Shown here: positions 10,299 through 18,278 of the stretch, piece by piece
Position numbering within the stretch: position 1 is the first letter of the stretch
How the letters are laid out: every line of letters starts with the position of its first letter
Assembly: GCA_029269725.1 (NCBI GenBank)
Contig: JARJHS010000009.1
Location: 184,324-248,323, forward strand
DNA: 64,000 nt
Direction of reading: 5' to 3'
Source: Pollutibacter soli
Lineage (GTDB): Bacteria; Bacteroidota; Bacteroidia; Chitinophagales; Chitinophagaceae
Program-made: the position numbers and the translations under genes
The notes under the pieces: model-generated
Told to the model about the DNA's origin: nothing
Databases searched by the model: none
Seen by the model: only the letters and a program-made list of their open reading frames with translations

Positions 10299-12665
10299 TT
10301 ATTCCGAACGCAGGCTCTTCACCGGATTCGCCATTGCCGCTTTTACCGACTGAAAACTAACAGTCACCAATGCAATGATTATGGCTACCATTCCTGCCAA
10401 AGCAAAAGTCATCCAGCCGATATCAATTCGGAAAGTATAATCTTCCAGCCATTTGTTCATCGCGTACCATGCAATCGGACTGGCAATAAGAATGGAAACC
10501 AAAACCAATTTTATGAAATCTACAGATAACAATTTCGCGATGTTAAATACTGATGCGCCTAAAACTTTTCGTACACCAACCTCTTTAATTCTGTTTTCAG
10601 CCATATAAGCCGAAAGTCCAAAAAGACCAAGGCAGGAAATGAAAATGGATAGAGAGGCGAAAAGAAAAGAAAGTGTTTTGGTTTTCTCTTCGCTTGCAAA
10701 ATTCCTCGCAAATTCTTCACCAGTGAATTTGTATTCAAAAGGATATGAAGGATTGTATTTATTGAAAATCGTTGCAGCTTTTGCGAGCTGCCCGGATGTA
10801 GATGCATTTGTATTTAGTTTGATATGCATCGACCTGAATGCTGCAGCAGGTCCTTGTATCACCATCGGTGGGATTTTTTCGTAGGGTGAATTGATGATAT
10901 AATCTTTTACTACACCTACAACTTTCCATTCAGAATTATCTGAAGGCTGAGTGATAATCTGTCCTATTGGATTTGCAAAGCCCATGGTAGCAACAGCTGT
11001 TTCATTAAGCAAAACGGCATTTGAATCGGAAGGATATTTATTTATATCGATGTCGCGGCCCTGCAAAAGTGTGAGACCTGCAGTTTTGATCAGATCAGCG
11101 TCGGCATTGAATAAACCAATAGTCGGATTTTCATCTTCTTTACGTCCCTGCCAGCGAAGTCCCCAGGTATTACTTCCCTTTGTAGTAATTGAACCCATTG
11201 TTTTAGTTACAGATGATGCAATTCCCTTGTTGATCAATTCCTGCCTGATCAAAGGATAGTTTTTTTCAATATCACCAGCGAAATCAACAAAGAGTAGATT
11301 ATTTGCAGAGTATCCTTTTTCCTTTTCGGCACCAAGTTGTATTTGTTTTTGTACAACGATCGTCGCAATGATCAACATAATGGCGAAACTGAATTGAAGT
11401 ACTACGAGTATTTTTCTGGGTGCAAAAACTGTCTGGGCGTCTTTAAATTTCTTTTGAAAGATACTGATCGGTTTGAAGGAGGAAAGGAAGAATGCCGGAT
11501 AAATTCCAGCCAGAATTCCTGTCAAAATTATAAAGCCAGGAGCCAATATCAAGAAGCCGGGCTCAGTCAGCGGCATAGTCATTTGAGTCTCGATCAGGTT
11601 ATTGAATAAAGGCAATGTAAATTGGACAAGAAGGATTGCAAACACGCCCGCGACTGCTGCAGTTAAAATTGATTCTGCAATGAACTGACCGATAAGCAAT
11701 CCTTTGCCTGAACCTGCAACCTTTCGGATACCGACTTCTTTTGCTCTTTTCTCACTACGCGCAGTAGACAAATTCATAAAATTGATGCAGGCGAGAAGAA
11801 GAATAAATGCTGCGATCACAGCAAAGAGTTTTACTGTTTCAATTCTGCCTCCAACTGCCTTTCCGTTTTCAAACCTGATGTACAGGTGCCACTGATGCAA
11901 TGGAAAAAGGAAATGCGTCCATGCCTTCTCGTTTTTCGAATAGCGTCGTGTAATATCCTGTATTTTACTGTTGAACGCTTTCAGATCGGTTCCTTTTTTT
12001 AGCAAGACGAAGCTCGAAATATTATTGCTGAGCCAGCTATCATTATTCCAGCCCAGTTTCTTCAGATAAGGAAAGGGTAGGAGGTATTCAAAATCAAATT
12101 TTGAATTTGATGGAAGGTTTTTGAGTATTCCTGTTATTTTAAAATGATCAGTTGAATCAATCTGAATGCTTTTATTGATCACATGTTCACTGCCGAATAA
12201 CCTATGAGCGAGCGATTCTGTAATTACGATTGAATAAACGTTTTCTGCAAAATCTTGTACACCTTCTTCAAGAGGAAAGCTGAACATCTTTAAAAAGGAT
12301 GGATCGACAAATGCGCCTTCAACACCATTCAACTTTTTCTCATTGGCAGTAAAAAGGAAACTACTCACAGGAGCAAACCGCGTAGCATTTTCCACTTCCG
12401 GAAAATCCTGCTTCATCGCAGGAACCAGGGGTTGTGAGGTCTGATCTATGGTGAACAGTTTCCCTTCAACATTCGTCAGTCCATAAACTTCATGTAATCT
12501 ATCCTTGTTATCGTGAAACTTGTCAAAACTGATTTCATGATGTAACCAGAGAATAATTAATGCAGCGCCAGCCATACCGACCGCCAGGCCGGAAATGTTT
12601 ATGACGGAAAAGGATTTTCCTTTTAAGAGGTTTCGCCAGGCGGATTTGAGATAGTTTTTTATCAT
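10299..12665 (-). CDS. MacB/FtsX-type ABC transporter permease (copy A4, group II)
   Basis: A 788-residue paralog. The first cytoplasmic motif VGIRKVAGS is at about 311-319 and the second, VGVRKVLGA, at 696-704. The helix 2 motif is INFMNLSTA. It carries the group II features HQWHLY, then FENG and GGR before helix 2, and WQGRK in the second periplasmic domain. Its closest relative in the window appears to be the copy at 56201 in block B: both share EKNY, then GIASSVTKT or GVATSVTKT, and the same domain lengths. The ATG at 12665 overlaps the stop of a possible 23-codon leader (ATGA). Copy A5 lies 225 nt upstream. The 5' region (12666-12890) is a duplicate of the region upstream of copy A5. Confidence 0.93.
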   Translation of the reverse strand: MIKNYLKSAWRNLLKGKSFSVINISGLAVGMAGAALIILWLHHEISFDKFHDNKDRLHEVYGLTNVEGKLFTIDQTSQPLVPAMKQDFPEVENATRFAPVSSFLFTANEKKLNGVEGAFVDPSFLKMFSFPLEEGVQDFAENVYSIVITESLAHRLFGSEHVINKSIQIDSTDHFKITGILKNLPSNSKFDFEYLLPFPYLKKLGWNNDSWLSNNISSFVLLKKGTDLKAFNSKIQDITRRYSKNEKAWTHFLFPLHQWHLYIRFENGKAVGGRIETVKLFAVIAAFILLLACINFMNLSTARSEKRAKEVGIRKVAGSGKGLLIGQFIAESILTAAVAGVFAILLVQFTLPLFNNLIETQMTMPLTEPGFLILAPGFIILTGILAGIYPAFFLSSFKPISIFQKKFKDAQTVFAPRKILVVLQFSFAIMLIIATIVVQKQIQLGAEKEKGYSANNLLFVDFAGDIEKNYPLIRQELINKGIASSVTKTMGSITTKGSNTWGLRWQGRKEDENPTIGLFNADADLIKTAGLTLLQGRDIDINKYPSDSNAVLLNETAVATMGFANPIGQIITQPSDNSEWKVVGVVKDYIINSPYEKIPPMVIQGPAAAFRSMHIKLNTNASTSGQLAKAATIFNKYNPSYPFEYKFTGEEFARNFASEEKTKTLSFLFASLSIFISCLGLFGLSAYMAENRIKEVGVRKVLGASVFNIAKLLSVDFIKLVLVSILIASPIAWYAMNKWLEDYTFRIDIGWMTFALAGMVAIIIALVTVSFQSVKAAMANPVKSLRSE

Positions 12666-12733
12666 AGTAAGGAGTTAGGAGATTGGAGGCAGGAGACTAG
12701 TAGCCGGTTTTTAGTGTCAAGCTTTAAATTCAT
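12662..12733 (-). CDS. Possible 23-codon leader ORF overlapping permease A4 start
   Basis: An ATG at 12733, preceded by GGAGGCAACTC on the coding strand, opens a 23-codon frame beginning MNLKLDTKNRLL. Its TGA overlaps the permease ATG (ATGA), the classic geometry for translational coupling. The duplicated region upstream of copy A5 has the matching frame starting with GTG (15305, VNLKLVTKHQ), but that one stops earlier and does not overlap. Because the whole region is duplicated, similarity alone does not prove that the leader is translated. Confidence 0.3.
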   Translation of the reverse strand: MNLKLDTKNRLLVSCLQSPNSLL

Positions 12734-12890
12734 GAGTTGCCTCCATTTGTGATTATTAATTTGACCTCTTTCAAATGATTTTTTAATGAATTAAATTACA
12801 ATTTGTCGCCATCAGGATGCTTTTAGCTATGAACTACAAACTAAATCTCCTGCCCTGTCGGCAGGCGGGCTCCAATCTTCTGCCTCCTGC
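12666..12890. repeat. Duplicated permease upstream region, copy 1
   Basis: About 190 nt from 12666 align by eye along their full length with 15237-15424. Shared blocks are agtaaggagttaggag, ggcaggaga, tttagtg.caagctt, aatgaattaaatt, tgcttttagct or aact, and ctaaatctcctgcc. It is the 5' region of copy A4 as its duplicate is of A5, and so probably carries the promoter. A GGCAGG-type hairpin (12849-12870, cctgccctgtcggcaggcggg) is inserted only here. Confidence 0.75.
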
Positions 12891-15236
12891 CTATTCCGTC
12901 CGTAAAGCTTTCAATGGGTTTGCCAGCGCCGATTTCAGCGCCTGATAACCGACGGTTACAATTGCAATGATTATCACAATCAATCCCGCCAACGCAAACA
13001 TCCACCAGCTAAGCGTGATATGATAATCCAGTTTTGTTAAAACCTTATTCATTACAAATCCCGCGAGAGGAGTCGCAATAAGAAAACCCAGCAATACAGG
13101 TTTCAGAAAATCTTTTGAAAGCGAAAACAACAATGTATTCATTCCTGCACCGAGAACTTTACGAATGCTGATGTCCTTTGCCCTTCTTTCTGCAACAAAT
13201 GCAGCCAGCGCAAATAATCCCAAAATAGAAATGATGATGGCGAGAATACTCACCACGCTTGTGGCATTTGATGCTGCTTCAATGCCTTTGAATTTTTCTT
13301 CATAGTTCGCTTTCGCAAAATGAAATTCAAAAGGATATCCCGGGTTGGTATTTTTGAAAACAGATTCAATGCTATTGAGTGTGTTTCTCCAGCCTGCTTT
13401 GTTTTCAAGCCTGACAAAAATATGATTGATGTTCTGCTTTCCTAATTGAACCACCAAAGGTTGTGGTGCTTTTTCCGGCGAGTTGTAAACGAAATCCCGG
13501 AACACACCAATCACACGACGATCACTGATCGGCGTCCCCACCACCGGAGATTTCAATTGCATTTTCTTAACCGCAGCTTCATTCAATAGTATACCAAGGG
13601 AATCTGTTCCATAAGCTGGTGAGAAATCGCGACCTTCTACCAGCGTGAGGCCTCCTGTGTTGATCCAGTCGTAGTGTGCATCGGTTACACCTATCAGAAA
13701 GTTTTGTTTCGGTGTTTTTCCTGGCCAGGTGAAACCGTCTGTCTGACCGCCAAACTGAACCATATTGGCTGTACCTGCAGAAACTGATTTCACGCCTGAG
13801 ATGCGCAGCAGATTATTCTTTAATACATCATATCGCTGCGCAACATCGCCGCGAACAGGAATTTCAATGAGATTTTCATTGTCGTAGCCAATGGGACGAT
13901 CCTGCGTATGCTTTAGCTGTCTGAATATCACAATTGATGCAATGATAAGGAATACGGATACTGCGAATTGTGTAGTTACTAGTACTCGTCTTAAAAGAGG
14001 ACTCCCTTTTGCAGAACCTGTATTTCCTTTGAGAACTTTAACAGGTTTGAATTTCGAAAGATAAAATGCCGGGTAACTACCTGCAATAAGTCCAGTGATC
14101 AATCCAAGTATAAGCAACATTCCCCACAGTTGAGGATCGAAAAAATTGAAATGCATATCCTTGCGGATAAAAATATTGATCGGAGGAAGAACTATTGAAA
14201 CGATCGACACCGCAAGAACTAAAGCGGGTATCGTCATCAGGATTGCTTCGCAGAGAAACTGAAAGATGAGTGATTTTCTCTCCGCCCCCATCACTTTTCG
14301 TACACCCACTTCTTTTGCTCTTTTTTCAGAACGGGCGGTAGCAAGGTTCATAAAATTGATACAGGCGATAAAAAGAATGAAAAATCCGATCACTCCCATA
14401 ATCATCATCGCGTCTCCACGGCCACCACCAGGTTTGCCGTTGGTGAATTCGCCCCAGAGGTGATATCTCGCTAATGGATAGGCGAAAAGTTCAGATTTGG
14501 GATTCTCTGTTCTTTCTTTATAGATTTTATCAACTTTCTGGTTAAATGCAGCAAGGGGAACTCCAGGTTTCAGTTCAGCCCAGGTCTGCAAAAAATTCTG
14601 ACCCCAGTTGACGGCATAATCCGGGTTTACCCGTTCGAACAGACTGAAAGGAAGGGCCATGTCAAATCGTACCGAGCTGTTCATCGGAATGTCTTTCAGT
14701 ACTGCACCTACAGTCAAAGATTCGTTATTATTCAGTCGCAATGTCTTGCCAACTGCATCTTCTGTATCGAATAATTTTTTCGCTGCTTTTTGTGAAAGAA
14801 CAATTGAAGTTCCGCTTTTCAATGCAGCAACCGGATCGCCATCCAGTTTTTCAAACTGGAGTATGTTGAATAATTCGGGGTCAGCATAGAATCCGTTTTC
14901 GTAGAGAGATTTATCGCCGCTCCCGATAAGAAATTGCGCATTATACGTCATGCGACTGATATTGCTGATCTCCGGAAGATTTTTTAGTTCGACCGCGAGC
15001 GCACCTGATGTTGATTTAAATGTACTGATCTGGCCACCGTTATCATCATGCTTCATGAACACGTGTATACGATCCAGTTTCGGTTGAAATTTATTAAAGC
15101 TGAGATCATCTTTAATAACCATGAGCAGTAAAACCGCAATGGCCAAACCAATGCTTAATCCACCAATATTGATTGAAGTGCTGAGTTTGTCTTTTGCGAT
15201 ATTCCGCCACGCGATTTTGAAGTAATTTTTTAACAT
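12891..15236 (-). CDS. MacB/FtsX-type ABC transporter permease (copy A5, group II)
   Basis: A 781-residue paralog, the shortest complete copy. The first cytoplasmic motif VGVRKVMGA is at 309-318. The second reads ISIRKVLGA (689-697), with the usual Glu-Ile-Gly replaced by Asp-Ile-Ser, as in copy A6. The helix 2 motif is INFMNLATA. Group II features are RYHLW, then FTNG and GGGR before helix 2, and GFTWPGK in the second periplasmic domain, which is closest to copy A2. The ending is NPLKALRTE. The gene is followed after 225 nt by copy A4, and its own upstream region is the second member of the duplicated pair. Substrate unknown. Confidence 0.93.
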   Translation of the reverse strand: MLKNYFKIAWRNIAKDKLSTSINIGGLSIGLAIAVLLLMVIKDDLSFNKFQPKLDRIHVFMKHDDNGGQISTFKSTSGALAVELKNLPEISNISRMTYNAQFLIGSGDKSLYENGFYADPELFNILQFEKLDGDPVAALKSGTSIVLSQKAAKKLFDTEDAVGKTLRLNNNESLTVGAVLKDIPMNSSVRFDMALPFSLFERVNPDYAVNWGQNFLQTWAELKPGVPLAAFNQKVDKIYKERTENPKSELFAYPLARYHLWGEFTNGKPGGGRGDAMMIMGVIGFFILFIACINFMNLATARSEKRAKEVGVRKVMGAERKSLIFQFLCEAILMTIPALVLAVSIVSIVLPPINIFIRKDMHFNFFDPQLWGMLLILGLITGLIAGSYPAFYLSKFKPVKVLKGNTGSAKGSPLLRRVLVTTQFAVSVFLIIASIVIFRQLKHTQDRPIGYDNENLIEIPVRGDVAQRYDVLKNNLLRISGVKSVSAGTANMVQFGGQTDGFTWPGKTPKQNFLIGVTDAHYDWINTGGLTLVEGRDFSPAYGTDSLGILLNEAAVKKMQLKSPVVGTPISDRRVIGVFRDFVYNSPEKAPQPLVVQLGKQNINHIFVRLENKAGWRNTLNSIESVFKNTNPGYPFEFHFAKANYEEKFKGIEAASNATSVVSILAIIISILGLFALAAFVAERRAKDISIRKVLGAGMNTLLFSLSKDFLKPVLLGFLIATPLAGFVMNKVLTKLDYHITLSWWMFALAGLIVIIIAIVTVGYQALKSALANPLKALRTE

Positions 15237-15450
15237 AGTAAGGAGTTAGGAGTAAGAAGGCAGGAGAATTAGTGGCTGGTGTTTAGTGACAAGCTTCAAA
15301 TTCACTGGTTATCTCCGTTTATAAATAATATTAATCTGATTTCTTATTAGCAGATTTTAAATGAATTAAATTTAAATCTGTTCCAATCAAGGCTGCTTTT
15401 AACTGTTAACTACAACCTAAATCTCCTGCCTCCAATCTCCTGCCTCCCAT
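15237..15450. repeat. Duplicated permease upstream region, copy 2
   Basis: Partner of 12666-12890. It starts directly before the ATG of copy A5 and ends in CTCCTGCCTCC repeats (15418-15450) at the 3' end of copy A6. The equivalent leader frame (15246-15305, GTG start, 19 codons) is present but ends short of the permease ATG. Confidence 0.75.
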
Positions 15451-17874
15451 CTATTCTGCCCTCAACGACTTCACCGGATTCGTCAACGCTGCTCTCACTG
15501 ACTGCCATATCACCGTAATCAACGCCACACACAAAATCATCATCAACGGTAATAAATAAAACCACCACTGTATCTCAATATGAAATGCATATTTAGACAG
15601 CCACCGCTTCACAATAAAATTCGCGACAGGTATTCCAATCAATCCGGAAAATGCAATCAGTTTTAAATGATCGACAGTCATCATTTGCGTCAGCTGTATC
15701 ATCGATGCACCCAATACTTTCCGGATACTGATTTCTTTACTGCGTTTAGCAATCGTATATAAGGAAAGACCGAATAAACCGAGACAGGCAATCACGATTC
15801 CGATCACTGTAAACAACCAGAGTACTGTTGCAAAAAGCTGGTCATTTTTATACTGAAGATTGTAATATTCATCAAGAAATAAATAGCGGAACGGACTTTC
15901 AGGAAAACTCGCCTTCCATTTTTTCTCAGCAAATTCTATCAGCTTAGGAACGTTGGCCGTGCTCGTTTTTATTGAGTAATTTCCAAAATCCTGCGCGTCT
16001 CCGGGATACATAACGATAGGATCGAAACTGTATTCAAGCGACTCCTGGTGAAAATCTTTTACTACCCCGATGATATGATAAAGTTCAGATCCGCCGGTAG
16101 TGAGATTTTTGCCAACAATTTCTCCAGGCTTGCTGAAGCCGAAAATCTTTGCCGCTGTTTCATTTAAAATCACATTTGTGATTTCTGATGAATCCCGGGC
16201 TGCACGGTCGGTGGTAATATTGCGACCTTCCATGACCGTTAGTTTATAGGATGGAATGAATGCACTGTCAATAGCAAGTATCCGGCACCGCTTCTCCGAA
16301 TTCGAATTTTGTAATTGAAAGCCAGCTGACCCTCCAACTTCACCACCTGGAATGGAACTGGACACTGTTACGGAATTCACTCCAGGAAAGGTTTTCAGTT
16401 CATTAATCAATGCAAAGTGTTTTGGTATATCTGCACTATCAAGACCGGTGGATTGTTGCAGTACCAATGTCTGTTCTATATCAACACCCAGATCACGGGA
16501 CTGCATGAATTTCAACTGGCGATAAAAACCAATGGCGGAAGAAATCAATATAATCGCGGCAACAAACTGAATTACCACGAGCGATTTGCGCATCATATTT
16601 CCAGTGCTGCGTCCGCCGGCAATGGCGAAATTATTTTTGAGAGAACGAATCGGCTGAAAGGAAGAAAGAATAAATGCAGGATAGAAAGCTGCAACCAGAC
16701 TACCTCCAATAAAAATTGAAAGACAGAATACCCAGAATTTCCAGTTGGTTGAATATATATCTGACACTTCTTTACCGACTAGACTGCTGAAAGATGTTTG
16801 AGTTACTTTAAAAACAACAACGCCTATGATTACTGCGCCAAGGTTCAGGATCAATGATTCACTGATGAACTGAAGGATCAGTTGAAATTTACCTGCACCA
16901 ACGACTTTACGCACACCTACTTCGCGTGCACGTTCCAGTGAGCGGGCTGTGGCGAGGTTGATATAGTTGATCCATGCGATGAACAGGATAAAAATTGCCG
17001 CAATCGCCAGGTATTTCAGGTAAGTGAGATTTCCATTGCCTGGGAATTCATAATCATAGGAAGAACGTAGGTGAATATCTTTTATCGGTTGCAGTTTGTA
17101 CCAGATCTTAAATCCATCCGCTTTCATATCCGCTCCCTGGTATTTCTCTGCAAATGCTGGAAATTTAGATTCAAAAGCTTTTGGATTTGTGCCTGGTTTC
17201 AGCAAAACATAAGTATAAAAATCCGACCACCCCCAGCTCGTGTTGGCGCGACCGTTAGTCAGTGCGATGTACTTATTATAATTGAGAAGAATATTGAACT
17301 GGAAATGCGCATTCGCAGGCTGATCGGCAATAACAGCTTTTACAATATGGTCCTCATCACGGTAACGAAGCGCTTTACCAATAGGATCCTCGCTTCCAAA
17401 ATATTTATTTGCGGTGCTGGCGGTGATGATCGCGTCATTCAGCTCCTGCATTGCGGTAGCTTCGTTTCCTTTGAGAAACTCAAAAGTGAAGACTTTACTT
17501 ATTTCCGGATCCACATAATAAAGATTCCCTCCTTCGGGAATATGCTGATCCTTGTAACTCACAATTCCTCCCTGTCTGCGCAGGCGAATCACCTGTTCAA
17601 TCTCAGGAAAGTCTTTTTTCATAGCGGGTGCAACGGCTGGATAGGTAAAGGCGAAAGTCTGCTCTTTGCCATCCTGTTCTGTAATTACCATCGGGATGCG
17701 GTAGATGCGATCCTTGTTTGTCTGAAAATCATCATAACTGTTTTCAAAATGCAGGTAATTGGTGATGAGCAAAAATGCAGCGGTGCCAAGTGAGAGACCG
17801 GCAATATTGATGGCGGAGAAAGTTTTGTTTTTCCACAGGTTTCTCCAGGCGGTTTTGATATAATTTCTGAACAT
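15451..17874 (-). CDS. MacB/FtsX-type ABC transporter permease (copy A6, group I)
   Basis: An 807-residue paralog. The first cytoplasmic motif VGVRKVVGA is at about 319-327 and the second, ISIRKVLGA, at 715-723. Group I feature: KDIHLRSS followed by GNLTYLKY immediately before helix 2. The helix 2 motif is unusual in reading WINYINLATA, with Trp where most copies have Cys. The second periplasmic domain lacks the WPGK signature and has VSSSIPGGEVGG instead, related to the SSVPGGN of the copy at 58849. The ending is NPVKSLRAE. A 403-nt repeat-bearing gap separates it from copy A7 upstream. Confidence 0.93.
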   Translation of the reverse strand: MFRNYIKTAWRNLWKNKTFSAINIAGLSLGTAAFLLITNYLHFENSYDDFQTNKDRIYRIPMVITEQDGKEQTFAFTYPAVAPAMKKDFPEIEQVIRLRRQGGIVSYKDQHIPEGGNLYYVDPEISKVFTFEFLKGNEATAMQELNDAIITASTANKYFGSEDPIGKALRYRDEDHIVKAVIADQPANAHFQFNILLNYNKYIALTNGRANTSWGWSDFYTYVLLKPGTNPKAFESKFPAFAEKYQGADMKADGFKIWYKLQPIKDIHLRSSYDYEFPGNGNLTYLKYLAIAAIFILFIAWINYINLATARSLERAREVGVRKVVGAGKFQLILQFISESLILNLGAVIIGVVVFKVTQTSFSSLVGKEVSDIYSTNWKFWVFCLSIFIGGSLVAAFYPAFILSSFQPIRSLKNNFAIAGGRSTGNMMRKSLVVIQFVAAIILISSAIGFYRQLKFMQSRDLGVDIEQTLVLQQSTGLDSADIPKHFALINELKTFPGVNSVTVSSSIPGGEVGGSAGFQLQNSNSEKRCRILAIDSAFIPSYKLTVMEGRNITTDRAARDSSEITNVILNETAAKIFGFSKPGEIVGKNLTTGGSELYHIIGVVKDFHQESLEYSFDPIVMYPGDAQDFGNYSIKTSTANVPKLIEFAEKKWKASFPESPFRYLFLDEYYNLQYKNDQLFATVLWLFTVIGIVIACLGLFGLSLYTIAKRSKEISIRKVLGASMIQLTQMMTVDHLKLIAFSGLIGIPVANFIVKRWLSKYAFHIEIQWWFYLLPLMMILCVALITVIWQSVRAALTNPVKSLRAE

Positions 17875-18277
17875 ACGACTGAGTTAAAAGTTAAAAGTTC
17901 AAGGTTTACAGTTGAACTTGTTCGTAAGTTTCATGATCTAGGTTTTTTGAACCACAAAGTTCACATCAGGTAAGTTAGGCACATAGCTTTGATATCTGTT
18001 TTCTTGTTTTGTTCAATTGGGTATTCTTCTTTGTACTTAACTGTTTCTTATCTGCTTCTTCTGTGTGTCCTGTGTTCCTATGTGGTTCAAATCGGGTGTC
18101 GCCATAACCGAACAACAAACCGCAAAGAAACAGCCAAGTGATTCGCAAAGGAACAGCCAAGTACTTTGTATTTCCTTTGCGGGCTGTTTACTTTGCGCGC
18201 TTTGCGGTTTGCCTTTAAAAGAACTCTATCACCTCGATACGCTTACGTTCTACGTTCAACGTGTTACGTTAAACGTT
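17875..18277. other. Repeat-filled gap between permeases A6 and A7
   Basis: It contains a CACAAAGTTCACAT-type stretch (about 17951-17985) and its rough inverse, tgtgtgtcctgtgttcctatgtgg (about 18062-18086). An inverted pair AAACCGCAAAG (18117-18127) / CTTTGCGGTTT (18200-18210) has GGCTGTTT/AACAGCC words inside. An AACGTT tract lies at 18241-18278. The short open frames here are made of these repeats and are not called as genes. Confidence 0.65.
18117..18210. repeat. Inverted-pair element (CGCAAAGRAACAGCC type)
   Basis: The 11-bp arms AAACCGCAAAG and CTTTGCGGTTT are perfectly complementary. Between them are a second CGCAAAGGAACAGCC copy and its inverse TTTGCGGGCTGTTT. Related elements with the same word order (CTGTATTCC, GGCTGTTCC, TTTGTGTTTTG) lie at 30152-30364 and 46124-46285. 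Confidence 0.65.
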
Positions 18278-18278
18278 C
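18241..18278. repeat. AACGTT/TACGTT tract at permease A7 3' end
   Basis: The words ttacgtt, ctacgtt, caacgtg, ttacgtt and aaacgtt run up to the stop codon of the gene at 18278. Confidence 0.6.

Noticed and set aside
17071..17793. 240-codon plus-strand open frame
   Set aside because: It lies antisense inside permease A6 and has no signal of its own; long antisense shadows are common in this gene family.
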